Positions 17,707 through 25,807 of a DNA stretch of 64,000 bases are shown here, piece by piece; positions within the stretch are counted from its first letter, which is position 1, and every line of letters starts with the position of its first letter. Both the position numbers and the translations under genes were made by a program. The notes beneath the pieces were generated by a model. That model had not been told where the DNA came from and did no database searches. It was given only the letters and a program-made list of their open reading frames with translations. The stretch is from Ardenticatenaceae bacterium (GTDB lineage Bacteria > Chloroflexota > Anaerolineae > Promineifilales > Promineifilaceae): the NCBI GenBank assembly GCA_020634395.1, contig JACKBU010000016.1:1-64000 (forward strand), given 5' to 3'.

Positions 17707-18798
17707 TTGAAGCAAATCTGTATCCACTGCGGTCGAAAATCCATTGGCGGTTCCCTGTGGTGCCAGGAAAGCTACTGCGCCATCGACAACATGGTCACTG
17801 TGTTCGATTACGGCGAGACCGTGGGCGACTTGAGCATCATCAAGCTGCTGACGGTGCTGCGCACCTCTGCCATCTACGAAGCCGAAAGACGGGGCCAGCG
17901 CGTGCTGCTTAAGGTTGCTCACCGCGGCTACCAGGAACGGCTCAAACGGGAAGCCGTCTTCCTGATGCAGCTGCAGCAAAACAAACAGTTTCACCCCATG
18001 CTGCCCCGGCTGCTGCCGGCGCACATCCAGGCAGACATCAACAAATACCCCTATGGCAAAACCGTATCGCACGAGCAAATCTTGTACTACACCATCTACA
18101 ATTACGTCGATGGGGACTTTCTAACAGCCATCTTGCTAAAAAACCCACAGCCCTGGTATCAGCACGCCGGCTGGATCACCATCAGCCTGGCCGACGTTGT
18201 GACGCTGATGCATCAGAATCAGGTGCTGCACCTGTGCCTTTGCCCTGAAGTGGTCTTCGTCCGCTATGATCAAGAAGGCATTCCGCGCCCCGTGCTGATG
18301 GATCTGGGCGCTGTCACGGACCCGCAAAACGTGAGCCGCAATTGGAACCGGCGCTACGTGCCCGCGGCGTACGTTGCCCCAGAGTTGATCCGCAGGAGCG
18401 GCGGTTCTGTGGGGGCAGCCACGGATGTCTATGGGCTGGGACTGCTGCTGCATGAAATGCTGGCCGGGCAGCCCGCTTATGCTTACCGTCTGCGCGCCAA
18501 CGAGGACATTTACCACGATGTCCTGGACAAGGAACCCACGCCCATGAATCGCGGTGATTTGCGCAATGTGCCGGAGATTACGGCGCGCAGCATTAGCAAG
18601 ACATACCAGGAGCGCCAGCCAGATGTGGTATCGCTGGCGCAAGAGCTGTTGGCGACCTTCCCGCCCGTTCCTAAAGAGAAGAAAGCGCGGCGCATTAACT
18701 GGCGCACGGTGGCAATTGTGATTGCCACGGCGTTTGTGGTGACTTTGTTGATTGCCATGGCTCTGGCGCTGAGCGAAGCGGCAACGGCCGTTCTCTAG
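17707..18798 (+). CDS. Membrane-anchored pseudokinase, possible EssB-like T7SS component
   Basis: 363 residues from TTG 17707, chosen because GGAGGAAAG lies 5 bases upstream. The N-terminus has a four-cysteine cluster (CIHCG...C...C, about 3-22) that may bind zinc. Residues about 30-300 are kinase-like. The lysine of VLLKV, the aspartate of LMDLG and the APE region (YVAPEL) remain. The glycine loop is lost and the catalytic HRDxKxxN is HLCLCPEVVFV, so phosphotransfer is unlikely. One C-terminal membrane helix (about 333-357) is followed by a very short tail. Firmicute type VII systems have EssB, a membrane protein with a kinase-like cytosolic fold. The divergent position next to essC suggests the same role, by inference. 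Confidence 0.7.
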   Translation: MKQICIHCGRKSIGGSLWCQESYCAIDNMVTVFDYGETVGDLSIIKLLTVLRTSAIYEAERRGQRVLLKVAHRGYQERLKREAVFLMQLQQNKQFHPMLPRLLPAHIQADINKYPYGKTVSHEQILYYTIYNYVDGDFLTAILLKNPQPWYQHAGWITISLADVVTLMHQNQVLHLCLCPEVVFVRYDQEGIPRPVLMDLGAVTDPQNVSRNWNRRYVPAAYVAPELIRRSGGSVGAATDVYGLGLLLHEMLAGQPAYAYRLRANEDIYHDVLDKEPTPMNRGDLRNVPEITARSISKTYQERQPDVVSLAQELLATFPPVPKEKKARRINWRTVAIVIATAFVVTLLIAMALALSEAATAVL

Positions 18799-18821
18799 CC
18801 TGCTCATCTCCTCACCGCAAA

Positions 18822-18858
18822 AACAAACGCCGGTAAAAGTTGCTTACCGGCGTTTGTT
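18822..18858. terminator. Strong bidirectional terminator hairpin
   Basis: A perfect 15-bp stem (AACAAACGCCGGTAA at 18822-18836 with its complement at 18844-18858) and a 7-base loop. It lies between the converging pseudokinase and WXG100 genes. T-rich sequence follows on the minus strand (TTTGTTTTTG). Confidence 0.8.
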
Positions 18859-18887
18859 CATCTTAGCGCCCTTGCGGGCCTGTACTT

Positions 18888-19187
18888 TTAATAGAAGCGC
18901 GTACTGCCCATCGCGTCACCGCGTTCGTACGCCCGGGCCGAAGCGGCCAGGTCACCGCCTATCTCCGTGCACTGCTCAGACAAACGCTCAATAACTGGCT
19001 TTAGCTGCGACAGATACCGTTCCACCGCCAGCCCGCCAACCAGACCGATAAACGCCGTCGCTTTTAATACCGTCATCAGGGCTTCCAGAGCCGCGGCAAC
19101 GCTCTTCAAAATGTTTCCAATATCTTCAAAACGTCTGCCCATGGCTACCACTGCCGGGACATCCATAAATACTTCTTCACCAGCCAT
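18888..19187 (-). CDS. WXG100-like small helical protein (no W-x-G)
   Basis: 99 residues, helical, with a glycine-containing turn at mid-length (IGLVGGLAVERYL) where WXG100 proteins have W-x-G. Last of four similar-sized genes in one run. AAGGAAGGTGACTA precedes the ATG. Its middle is more hydrophobic than its neighbours'. It is placed in the superfamily by size, helical pattern and context rather than by motif, and is likely a secreted or structural partner of the EssC system. Confidence 0.6.
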   Translation of the reverse strand: MAGEEVFMDVPAVVAMGRRFEDIGNILKSVAAALEALMTVLKATAFIGLVGGLAVERYLSQLKPVIERLSEQCTEIGGDLAASARAYERGDAMGSTRFY

Positions 19188-19224
19188 TAGTCACCTTCCT
19201 TCAATGCGTCTGCATGCTTGCTGC

Positions 19225-19563
19225 CTAATAAATATTCTGAAAAACACCGGCCAGATTGTCTACCAGACCCCGTGCCTGCCGGTCAGCCTGCTCCATCACG
19301 TCGGCGGCCCGGTTAATACTGGTGGTCAACGTACTGCAATGTTCAATCAGACGGTCGGAACCAGGGATGAAGAGGTTGGTACATTCGTTAACAAATGCAT
19401 CGGCCCCCTTGCCGACCCAAATGCCGCTGGTGACCTGGCTGATCATTGCCTGAATGGGCGCGCGGACCGAATCTTGCAGAATGCTCATTTGCTGATTAAT
19501 CTGACCAAGCACTTCGTTCAGGACCGAACGAGCGACGCGCAGGATGAGTTTTTTAAGAGACAT
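19225..19563 (-). CDS. WXG100-like protein
   Basis: 112 residues with central IWVGKGADAFVNE (W-x-G followed by the usual G-x-x-A-F pattern) between long helices. GAGGTAAAAAACA precedes the ATG. Two cysteines sit just after the turn (about residues 61 and 75), unusual for this family and possibly forming a disulfide after export. The N-terminus starts with a short basic stretch (SLKKLILRVAR) not seen in the others. Confidence 0.7.
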   Translation of the reverse strand: MSLKKLILRVARSVLNEVLGQINQQMSILQDSVRAPIQAMISQVTSGIWVGKGADAFVNECTNLFIPGSDRLIEHCSTLTTSINRAADVMEQADRQARGLVDNLAGVFQNIY

Positions 19564-19580
19564 TGTTTTTTACCTCACTG

Positions 19581-19877
19581 TTATCCATACAACCGGGTTG
19601 TATCCTGATCGGCGCTGCGCATATCGTCCAGCGCACCCAAGATGTCGCCTTGTAGTTCCAGGAATTTGTCGTGCAGGCGCTGCACGGCCGGATTCAAAAC
19701 GCCGCGCAAGGCTTCGCTAAAAGCATCGCCTGCTTCGCCGCGCAAGCCGCCATTTTCCAACATGGTGGCGATCTGATTCACTTCAGACGTAAGGGCTTCG
19801 AGCGTTTGGGCGCCCTGGGCAAAAGCCTGGGCCATGTCTTCCATCTGCCCATAGTCCATCTTAATTATGTCAACCAT
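19581..19877 (-). CDS. WXG100-like protein with L-R-G turn
   Basis: 98 residues. The turn is GGLRGEAGDAFSEAL, so the tryptophan is replaced by leucine while the glycine and the downstream G-D-A-F pattern remain. Helical on both sides. AAGGAGAGAATC precedes the ATG. Likely forms a dimer, perhaps with a neighbour, and is exported by the EssC-like machine. Confidence 0.7.
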   Translation of the reverse strand: MVDIIKMDYGQMEDMAQAFAQGAQTLEALTSEVNQIATMLENGGLRGEAGDAFSEALRGVLNPAVQRLHDKFLELQGDILGALDDMRSADQDTTRLYG

Positions 19878-19910
19878 GATTCTCTCCTTATCGTTGTTTA
19901 AACGCTGACG

Positions 19911-20210
19911 CTAAACAACCTGGAAACTGTTGCCGGCTTCTTCTTCTGCCTGGTTCAAGGTTTCGGCCACTTTTTTCGTTACCGTGCCAGCATCGTCCAG
20001 GGCATGGCGCAGGCGATGGATGGCCGGCACGACTTCGTTTTCCATTTCTGCAAAAAAGGCTTTTGAGCCGCGGCCTTCCCAGGAATTTTGCAGCCGGTCC
20101 ATGCGGTGGCGGATGTTTTGTAAGGTTTGCTGGATTTCGTCGCTTTGCTGCGAGAAACGACGAGACACCTGTTCGAGAATATCGTAATCAGCTTCGAGTA
20201 AGTCTGCCAT
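19911..20210 (-). CDS. WXG100 family protein (canonical W-E-G)
   Basis: 99 residues, first gene of the four-gene run. SWEGRGSKAFFAEM is a textbook WXG100 turn, flanked by amphipathic helices. Strongly similar in pattern to the protein at 11760-12089, suggesting duplication across the essC gene. GAGAGGTAAAAAACT precedes the ATG. Expected function: secreted effector, chaperone or pore partner of the type VII-like machine. Confidence 0.85.
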   Translation of the reverse strand: MADLLEADYDILEQVSRRFSQQSDEIQQTLQNIRHRMDRLQNSWEGRGSKAFFAEMENEVVPAIHRLRHALDDAGTVTKKVAETLNQAEEEAGNSFQVV

Positions 20211-20529
20211 AGTTTTTTACCTCTCTTTACCAGATATGATTCTAACGACTGCGGACAAGGGGACAGGAAATAGATTCAGTTTTTCAATATGGGGCACTCT
20301 CCTTTACAATAAGGTTGAGGTTGGGACACGGCCGTTACTGCCTACCAACGGCCGTTTACCCCCTACGGATTTTGCTGACAATCTATGCGGTTGCTGCTTC
20401 TGTAATTAATTCACCAAGTAGATTTTTCCGGCTGAATCGATGAAGTCAGTGTAAAAAGGACCTCCCCGGTTGTCAATATCCAAATAATAAACTGTCCCAG
20501 ACAATATTTTAACTATCCCGGCAACCCAA
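20211..20529. other. Intergenic region upstream of the WXG100 run and transposase fragment
   Basis: About 320 bases between two divergent genes. It contains two copies of the ACGGCCGT palindrome (20329-20336, 20350-20357), which could pair with each other. The half next to the transposase fragment (20400-20529) is AT-rich compared with the surroundings, as expected of old insertion-sequence flank. I could not define terminal repeats. Confidence 0.4.
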
Positions 20530-21003
20530 ATGGAATTAAGCCCACAGTTACAAGCCGTCTATAAGCAAACCGCAGATGCCCTCAAAGGACGAGAACGCCG
20601 GTTGTTTATGGCTCAGGTCGTCAAAATGTTAGGTCCGGGCGGGCAGCGCCAGGCCGAGCGCGAGTTGGGTTGGAATCGCGGCACTATTCGCAAAGCCATG
20701 CGAGAGCTAGACAGCGGACAGTTGATTGAAGATCGCTTTTCTGAGCGAGGACGAAAAGGAGTAGAAGAAAAGTTACCCAACCTGTTAGGGGATATTCAAG
20801 CCATTTTGGATGGCCACGAAGAAACGGACCCCATTGCCAAACGTATCGGGTTAAGCACGCGCCAGGTCCGCCAGATGCTCATCGTCGAAAAAGGCTACCG
20901 TGACGAGGAACTGCCCACTCAAGAAACGGTTCGCTTGAAAATTAAAGGACTTGGCTACCAGTTCCGCCGCCGCGTTATGCGAAACCAGCCAACCAACCGC
21001 TGA
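20530..21003 (+). pseudogene. ISAzo13-like transposase, N-terminal fragment
   Basis: 157 residues, resembling the N-terminal DNA-binding region of ISAzo13-family transposases: RRLFMAQVVKMLGPGGQ, then a helix-turn-helix RELGWNRGTIRKAMREL, then GRKG, and a second helix-turn-helix-like part (STRQVRQML, IKGLGYQFRR). The DDE catalytic region that should follow is absent. The frame stops at 21003 and the sequence beyond shows no continuation before the next gene. No ribosome site is visible. Probably an insertion-sequence remnant; a retained DNA-binding protein is the alternative. The gene contains no copy of the window's octamer repeat. Confidence 0.65.
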
Positions 21004-21070
21004 GCTAAAGCCAGATTCAGGTCTTATTTAACCAATTTTTTAATTGTTCCGGGTAATTTTAGGCTGCCGG

Positions 21071-23245
21071 CTAGAACACCAACTCGAGTGTGGTGAACTT
21101 GCCCAGCTCAATTCGCGCCGGTCCGCTTAGGGGCAGCGGGCTGTCGGGGGGCAAGCGCTGCCCATTCACAAAGGTGCCATTGCTGGACTTTAAATCGATG
21201 AGGTAGTAACGGCCGTTTTCAAAGTTGATGCTGGCATGGCGGCGCGACACACGGCCGTCGCCCACAATATTCAGGTCACAGCCCTCCCGGCCCACCGTAA
21301 ACGGAAAATGCGCCAGCGCCACCTCTTTATTTTGCAGCGATTGGTCAATGGTCTGCACGATGCGCAGGCGGGGCGCCGACAGTCGTTTGCTTCCGGTCGC
21401 AGCGACCTGCTCTTTCTCGGCCGGCGACATCTGATCGAACAGCATAGTATTGTGCAAAGCCTCCTGCTGCCCGGCCGACTTGACGCCTCGCCCCTGCAAT
21501 ACCGGCGTCCCCGTCACCAACTTTTCCTGCCGCGAGCGAAACATCAACCACCCTATGACCCCCAACACAATCAGCACAATCAGCAAGGTGATGTACCAGA
21601 ACTGGGCCAACGCCTGGGAAAGGCGCGCCGCCAGACCAGGGGGCGCGGGCGGCGGCGGCGGTGTGTAGGTCACATCATTGTATTCGGCGTCAGCCACGGC
21701 CGTGCCCGATCCGTCGTTGGCCGTCAGCAAAATGGTGTAACTTCCCTGGCCGATCGTTTCCAGCGGCACTGTCAACATGCCGTTGGCGTCCAGCTGCAAA
21801 TCGGCCGCGTGGAACTCCTCGATGCTGGTTTGCTCATTCACCAGACTGACTTCGTAGGATTGGATGGCCTGGCCGTTTTGCGCCTTGACTCCCACCAGCA
21901 GCAGGCCGCGCGCTTCATCCACGCGCACCGGCTCGATTCTGATCGCCACCGGGACAACCTCCACGTTGGGATCATAGCGGAAGGAGTGTTCCAGCAGAAT
22001 AGTTTCGCCATCCGCATTTTTAACGGCCGTGCCGTCTGGCCCATCGGCCGTCACTTCGATGGCGTACTGGCGGCCAGGCTCCAAATCGGCCGTGTCCAGG
22101 TCTATGGGCAGCAGCGGGGCGATGTCGGTCGAAGTGTAGCGCGAAACCAGCACGCCATCTTCCAAAACGTTCACTTCCACCTGACCCACCTGCTCCGGGC
22201 TGGTAACTTCCAGAGTCAGGACCAGATTGCCGGCCTCGTCGGGACGCAGGCTGTCCAGCGCCAGTTCAACCGGTTCCGGGGGCCGGAAATAATCACGGCC
22301 GGCCGTAAACGTGAAGTTTTCAGTCAGCGAGCCACCGTCGCGCAAGTTGACGGTGAGCGTGGCTGAATGGTCGCCCTGGGTCGGGAATAACTGGGCGCTG
22401 GCCAGAAACTGGCTGCGCAAGCCTTCGATGATCTGGCGGAAGGAATCGGCCAGGGCTGCCTGATTGCCGATCGCCGCCAACCCGCCTGTTTCTCGGGCCA
22501 GATTGCGCAGCTCGGTTTCGTTCACGTTTTGGCCGCCAGATAGGCCAATGGTGTGAATGGGCACGTTGGCGTTGCGCATGGTGGCAAAATCGACCAATTC
22601 GCTGTAGGTGTGGCGGCTGCACGGGTTGCCTTCGCCGGCTACAAGTTCGTCACGGCCGTCGGTGAACACAATCACTGCGCGCCGGGCCTGGGGCAGAGTG
22701 CTGGTGGCCTGGTTAACGAGATCAACGGCCGTATAGGTCGCATCGTAGAGGCACGTGCCTTTGTTGTCCACCTGGACGCTGTTGATGGCGTCCTGCACGC
22801 GCGCCTGGTCGGCGGTGAAATCGCGCACCAGGTCAATATCTTCGTTAAAGCGGATGACGGCAAACTGCGCTTCCGGCGGTGCGCCGTCAATGGCCTGGCT
22901 GGCGGCCTGGCGCATGTCGTCGATGGCGCCGCCCATGCTGCCGCTGGCATCCAAGACGATCGCCACAAAGAAGGGGGTGTCTGGCTTGCTCACGGCCGCG
23001 TCGTAAATGGTGCTGTCACCCACAATCTGGATACTGGCAAAGTCGATGGCCGGATCGGCCAACGGCCGTCGCTCACCGTCCACCACCGTAAAAAAAACGT
23101 CCAACGCCAAGGACGCCGCGTCCGGCGTCTCCGTGACCTGGGGATAGTTGATGACCAGTTCGGCCGGCTCCTGCGCCCGAACCAGGCCGGCGGCCATAAA
23201 AATCAGTATGAGAAAGATGGCGGCGATTTGAAATGCTCTTTTCAT
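21071..23245 (-). CDS. vWA domain and FHA domain membrane protein (second copy)
   Basis: 724 residues. ATG 23245 is preferred over 23263 because GGAGAA sits 8 bases before it. A signal peptide (about 1-24) leads to an exported vWA domain (about 90-280) with a perfect metal site DASGSM. Beta-rich Ig-like sequence (about 290-535), a membrane helix (about 548-570) and a cytosolic FHA domain (about 645-715; FTVGREGCDLNIVGDGR, SRRHASI, SSNGTFVNGQ) follow. The domain order matches the protein at 8625-10583, but the sequences are well diverged. It probably links extracellular binding to phosphothreonine reading by the kinase set. It is divergent from the CAP-LysM gene. Confidence 0.85.
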   Translation of the reverse strand: MKRAFQIAAIFLILIFMAAGLVRAQEPAELVINYPQVTETPDAASLALDVFFTVVDGERRPLADPAIDFASIQIVGDSTIYDAAVSKPDTPFFVAIVLDASGSMGGAIDDMRQAASQAIDGAPPEAQFAVIRFNEDIDLVRDFTADQARVQDAINSVQVDNKGTCLYDATYTAVDLVNQATSTLPQARRAVIVFTDGRDELVAGEGNPCSRHTYSELVDFATMRNANVPIHTIGLSGGQNVNETELRNLARETGGLAAIGNQAALADSFRQIIEGLRSQFLASAQLFPTQGDHSATLTVNLRDGGSLTENFTFTAGRDYFRPPEPVELALDSLRPDEAGNLVLTLEVTSPEQVGQVEVNVLEDGVLVSRYTSTDIAPLLPIDLDTADLEPGRQYAIEVTADGPDGTAVKNADGETILLEHSFRYDPNVEVVPVAIRIEPVRVDEARGLLLVGVKAQNGQAIQSYEVSLVNEQTSIEEFHAADLQLDANGMLTVPLETIGQGSYTILLTANDGSGTAVADAEYNDVTYTPPPPPAPPGLAARLSQALAQFWYITLLIVLIVLGVIGWLMFRSRQEKLVTGTPVLQGRGVKSAGQQEALHNTMLFDQMSPAEKEQVAATGSKRLSAPRLRIVQTIDQSLQNKEVALAHFPFTVGREGCDLNIVGDGRVSRRHASINFENGRYYLIDLKSSNGTFVNGQRLPPDSPLPLSGPARIELGKFTTLELVF

Positions 23246-23464
23246 TGCTGTTTTCTCCGGCAATGTTTGTTTGGTTCACCCATTCCTGGCCCGGCGCTCG
23301 GCCGATTAGGGCAACGATGGGCAGACTACCCGGTCACAAAATCTATTATACGCCATCAGCGGCGGCCTCGCAGGATTTTTTCACGGCCGTGTCTGGCTGG
23401 GAACTTGCTAAAAGGCCTGGCTGCGAATTTGGTAGGGGCGCTGAATGTTGCTATAGTTGCCGCC

Positions 23465-24802
23465 ATGTTACGTCGAACCCTATGGGCGATCTTGATAGCC
23501 GCCTCTTTACTGGGAATGGGGAGCCTGGGCCGAGATACGGCCGTTGCCGCCCAATCGCCTACCACCGATATTCTGACATTGGTCAACGCCCTGCGCGCGT
23601 CTTATGGCCTGCCGCCGTTTGAATACAATCCTACGCTGGCGGTGGCGGCGCAAAACCACGCCAACTGGATGTCACAAACGGCCGTATACAGCCATACCGG
23701 CGCCGGCGGCTCCACGCCGCAAACCCGCGCCAACGCCGCCGGTTACCCCGGCTACGTCTCCGAGAACATTGTCGGCGGCACCAAGCTGACGCCGCAGCAA
23801 GGCGTCACCTGGTGGCGCAACAGCGCCGTCCACTTCAACACCATGATCTCCACGCGCTACACGCAAGCCGGCGTGGGCTTTGCCCAGGGCCACGATCAAA
23901 ACTTTTACGTCCTGGTCGTCGGCCAGCCCGACGACGCGCCGGTCGCCACCACAGATCGCCAGGAAGAAGTGGCTTACGCCAACATTCCCTTTTTCGTGGA
24001 ACCGATTGAAGTAAGCCCGCCGCGCGAGGATGGCTCGATCTGGCACACTGTGGGCGAAGGCCACACCCTCTGGGCAATCGCCGCCCGCTATGAAGTGTCG
24101 ATTGCCGACATCATGCTTTATAACAACCTGACGGAGGACTCGACCATCCAACCCGGCGACGAACTGCTCATTCGTCTGGCGGAAGGGCAGGAACCGCCGC
24201 CCACGCCCACTCCTCCGGCTACCCATAAGGTGCAGCCGGGCGATTCGGCCTGGACCATTGCCGCCTGGTACAACCTGGACCTGGGCGAGCTGCTGTGGCT
24301 GAACAACATGCAAATCGACGATACCTTGCAGCCTGGCGAAGAGGTGAAGATCCGCCTGCTGCCGGGCGAAGAGCCGCCGCCCACGCCCACGCCGCAGTTA
24401 GCCCATATTGTGCAAAGCGGCGATACGCTGTGGGCCATTGCTTTGCGCTATGGCCTGTCGCTGGACCAGTTATTGACTTATAACAACATTACGGAGAGTA
24501 ATTTGTTGGCCGTGGGCCAGGAGTTGTTGATCGTGCCGCCCACACCGCTGCCCACCCCGACCAGCGAACCGACTCTGACCATGACGCCGGAGGCCACGGC
24601 CGTTCCCACCATCCCTGCTCCCCCCACGTTTACGCCGCAACCCACGCCGGTGGCCCTCGCCGCCAATGTCCCTACGCCCACCCCTTCGGCAGACAGCAGC
24701 GGCGAAGACCTGGGCCAGATCATCGGCATTGGGGCGATGGCGCTGGCCTTAGGTCTGGTGTTGATTGCCGGAATCGGGTTTGTGTTCTGGCGGCGAGAAT
24801 AA
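23465..24802 (+). CDS. Secreted CAP-domain protein with three LysM repeats and C-terminal anchor
   Basis: 445 residues from ATG 23465, directly before a signal peptide; the open frame extends upstream but only as antisense to the vWA-FHA gene. The CAP/SCP domain (about 35-160) has LVNALRASYGLPP, HANWMSQTAVYSHTG, SENIVGG and WWRNSAVHF. Three LysM domains follow (about 192-237, 252-298, 312-355), each with the GDTLWAIA-type start and N-N pair, indicating peptidoglycan binding. A Pro/Thr linker and a C-terminal helix with a basic tail (about 417-445) anchor it. No strong ribosome site is seen. Likely a surface protein. Confidence 0.88.
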   Translation: MLRRTLWAILIAASLLGMGSLGRDTAVAAQSPTTDILTLVNALRASYGLPPFEYNPTLAVAAQNHANWMSQTAVYSHTGAGGSTPQTRANAAGYPGYVSENIVGGTKLTPQQGVTWWRNSAVHFNTMISTRYTQAGVGFAQGHDQNFYVLVVGQPDDAPVATTDRQEEVAYANIPFFVEPIEVSPPREDGSIWHTVGEGHTLWAIAARYEVSIADIMLYNNLTEDSTIQPGDELLIRLAEGQEPPPTPTPPATHKVQPGDSAWTIAAWYNLDLGELLWLNNMQIDDTLQPGEEVKIRLLPGEEPPPTPTPQLAHIVQSGDTLWAIALRYGLSLDQLLTYNNITESNLLAVGQELLIVPPTPLPTPTSEPTLTMTPEATAVPTIPAPPTFTPQPTPVALAANVPTPTPSADSSGEDLGQIIGIGAMALALGLVLIAGIGFVFWRRE

Positions 24803-24810
24803 ACGGGGAG

Positions 24811-25557
24811 TTACCGGCCGATTAAGTCGAGGGGATTCACGTTGGAGCCAATCCGCTTGTCGTAGACATTCAGATGGCTGTGATTGCCGCACCATTCACG
24901 GCCGTAACACAAATTGCCCTGCATATCCATCGTGTAACCGTGGTTGCTTTCTGTGCCCACGGGGTCGCCAGCCCGCAGCTTGTCACCAACCTGAACGGTA
25001 TAGTCGCCGTGCATAAGGGTAATCAGGTAAATGTCGTTTTCGATGTTCAGCGTAGGATTGCCATATTCGTCGGTGTAGAGGGCCGTAACCACGCCGTTGA
25101 TGGGCGAAAGAATGGGCTCGCCGCGCCCGGCAGCCAGATCGATAGCCATGTGGCCGTAGGAATAACCATGCGGTCCCTGGGTAATCTGATAGTTGGCGTA
25201 AGGCGCCTCAAAAAAGGAGGCATCGCCGCTGCTGTCAATTTTGGGCTGCGATTGGGTCGTTGTAGACACGGCCGTTTCCGTCGTCGCGGCCGTTTCCTGG
25301 GTGGTAGGAATGGCGCGGTTGGTGGAAACGGCCGTGGGCTTGCTAATCGCGCCATACACAAAGACCAACAAGAGCAAAACAGCGACGATGGTGTAGCTGT
25401 TAACATATTCCAACAAGCTCTGGCGCGGCTGGGGCGGATAATAGTATCCTTGCTCGGCGTACTGCTCATCGTAAGCTTCCAGCGGCCATTCTTCGCTGTC
25501 TTCCGCGTAATCGTATAAATCATAGCCATAGGCCGCCAGGTCGATATTAGCACGCAT
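24811..25557 (-). CDS. Membrane-anchored M23 family metallopeptidase
   Basis: 248 residues. An acidic, tyrosine-rich cytosolic tail (about 1-48) precedes a membrane helix (about 53-72), a Thr-rich linker and an outer peptidase domain (about 115-248). Zinc site: HMAID (first His and Asp) and NHSHLNV (the H-x-H motif), typical of lysostaphin/LytM-type endopeptidases that cut peptidoglycan cross-bridges. The mid-domain GDKLRAGDPVG loop is also typical. The tyrosine-rich tail (GYYYPPQP, YGYDLYDY) is unusual. It converges with the CAP-LysM gene, leaving 8 bases between stops. Confidence 0.85.
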   Translation of the reverse strand: MRANIDLAAYGYDLYDYAEDSEEWPLEAYDEQYAEQGYYYPPQPRQSLLEYVNSYTIVAVLLLLVFVYGAISKPTAVSTNRAIPTTQETAATTETAVSTTTQSQPKIDSSGDASFFEAPYANYQITQGPHGYSYGHMAIDLAAGRGEPILSPINGVVTALYTDEYGNPTLNIENDIYLITLMHGDYTVQVGDKLRAGDPVGTESNHGYTMDMQGNLCYGREWCGNHSHLNVYDKRIGSNVNPLDLIGR

Positions 25558-25807
25558 GTTCTAATTCTATCAGATCCAAGGTCTGTAGCAAAATTTTGAT
25601 CGTTCGCCTGCAGGCTTCATGACATTTGGCAGAATCCAGCCTGATTTTGTTCAATAGCGCCTTTCCCATCATTCGATCCATACTAAATTCGTCCGTATTT
25701 CCCGCGGACACATTTACCCACCAGTTTCCCAAACGAGTGGGAGCCAAACGCCAACAATCCTACATCCTCGCCCGCGCCGGCTCTCCTCACAAAAAGGAGT
25801 GAAGCAC

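Noticed and set aside
20380..21070. A complete insertion sequence
   Set aside because: There is no DDE domain after the fragment, and no terminal inverted repeats or target duplication could be defined.
22553..23464. A 300-residue N-terminal extension of the CAP-LysM protein
   Set aside because: It runs antisense through the vWA-FHA gene with low-complexity shadow sequence. The signal peptide starts at 23465.
25547..25747. Small open frame upstream of the M23 gene
   Set aside because: No ribosome site, no recognisable sequence, and it overlaps the promoter region of asnA.
25558..25798. T-box riboswitch before asnA
   Set aside because: Small stems are present but the conserved T-box antiterminator sequence is not.
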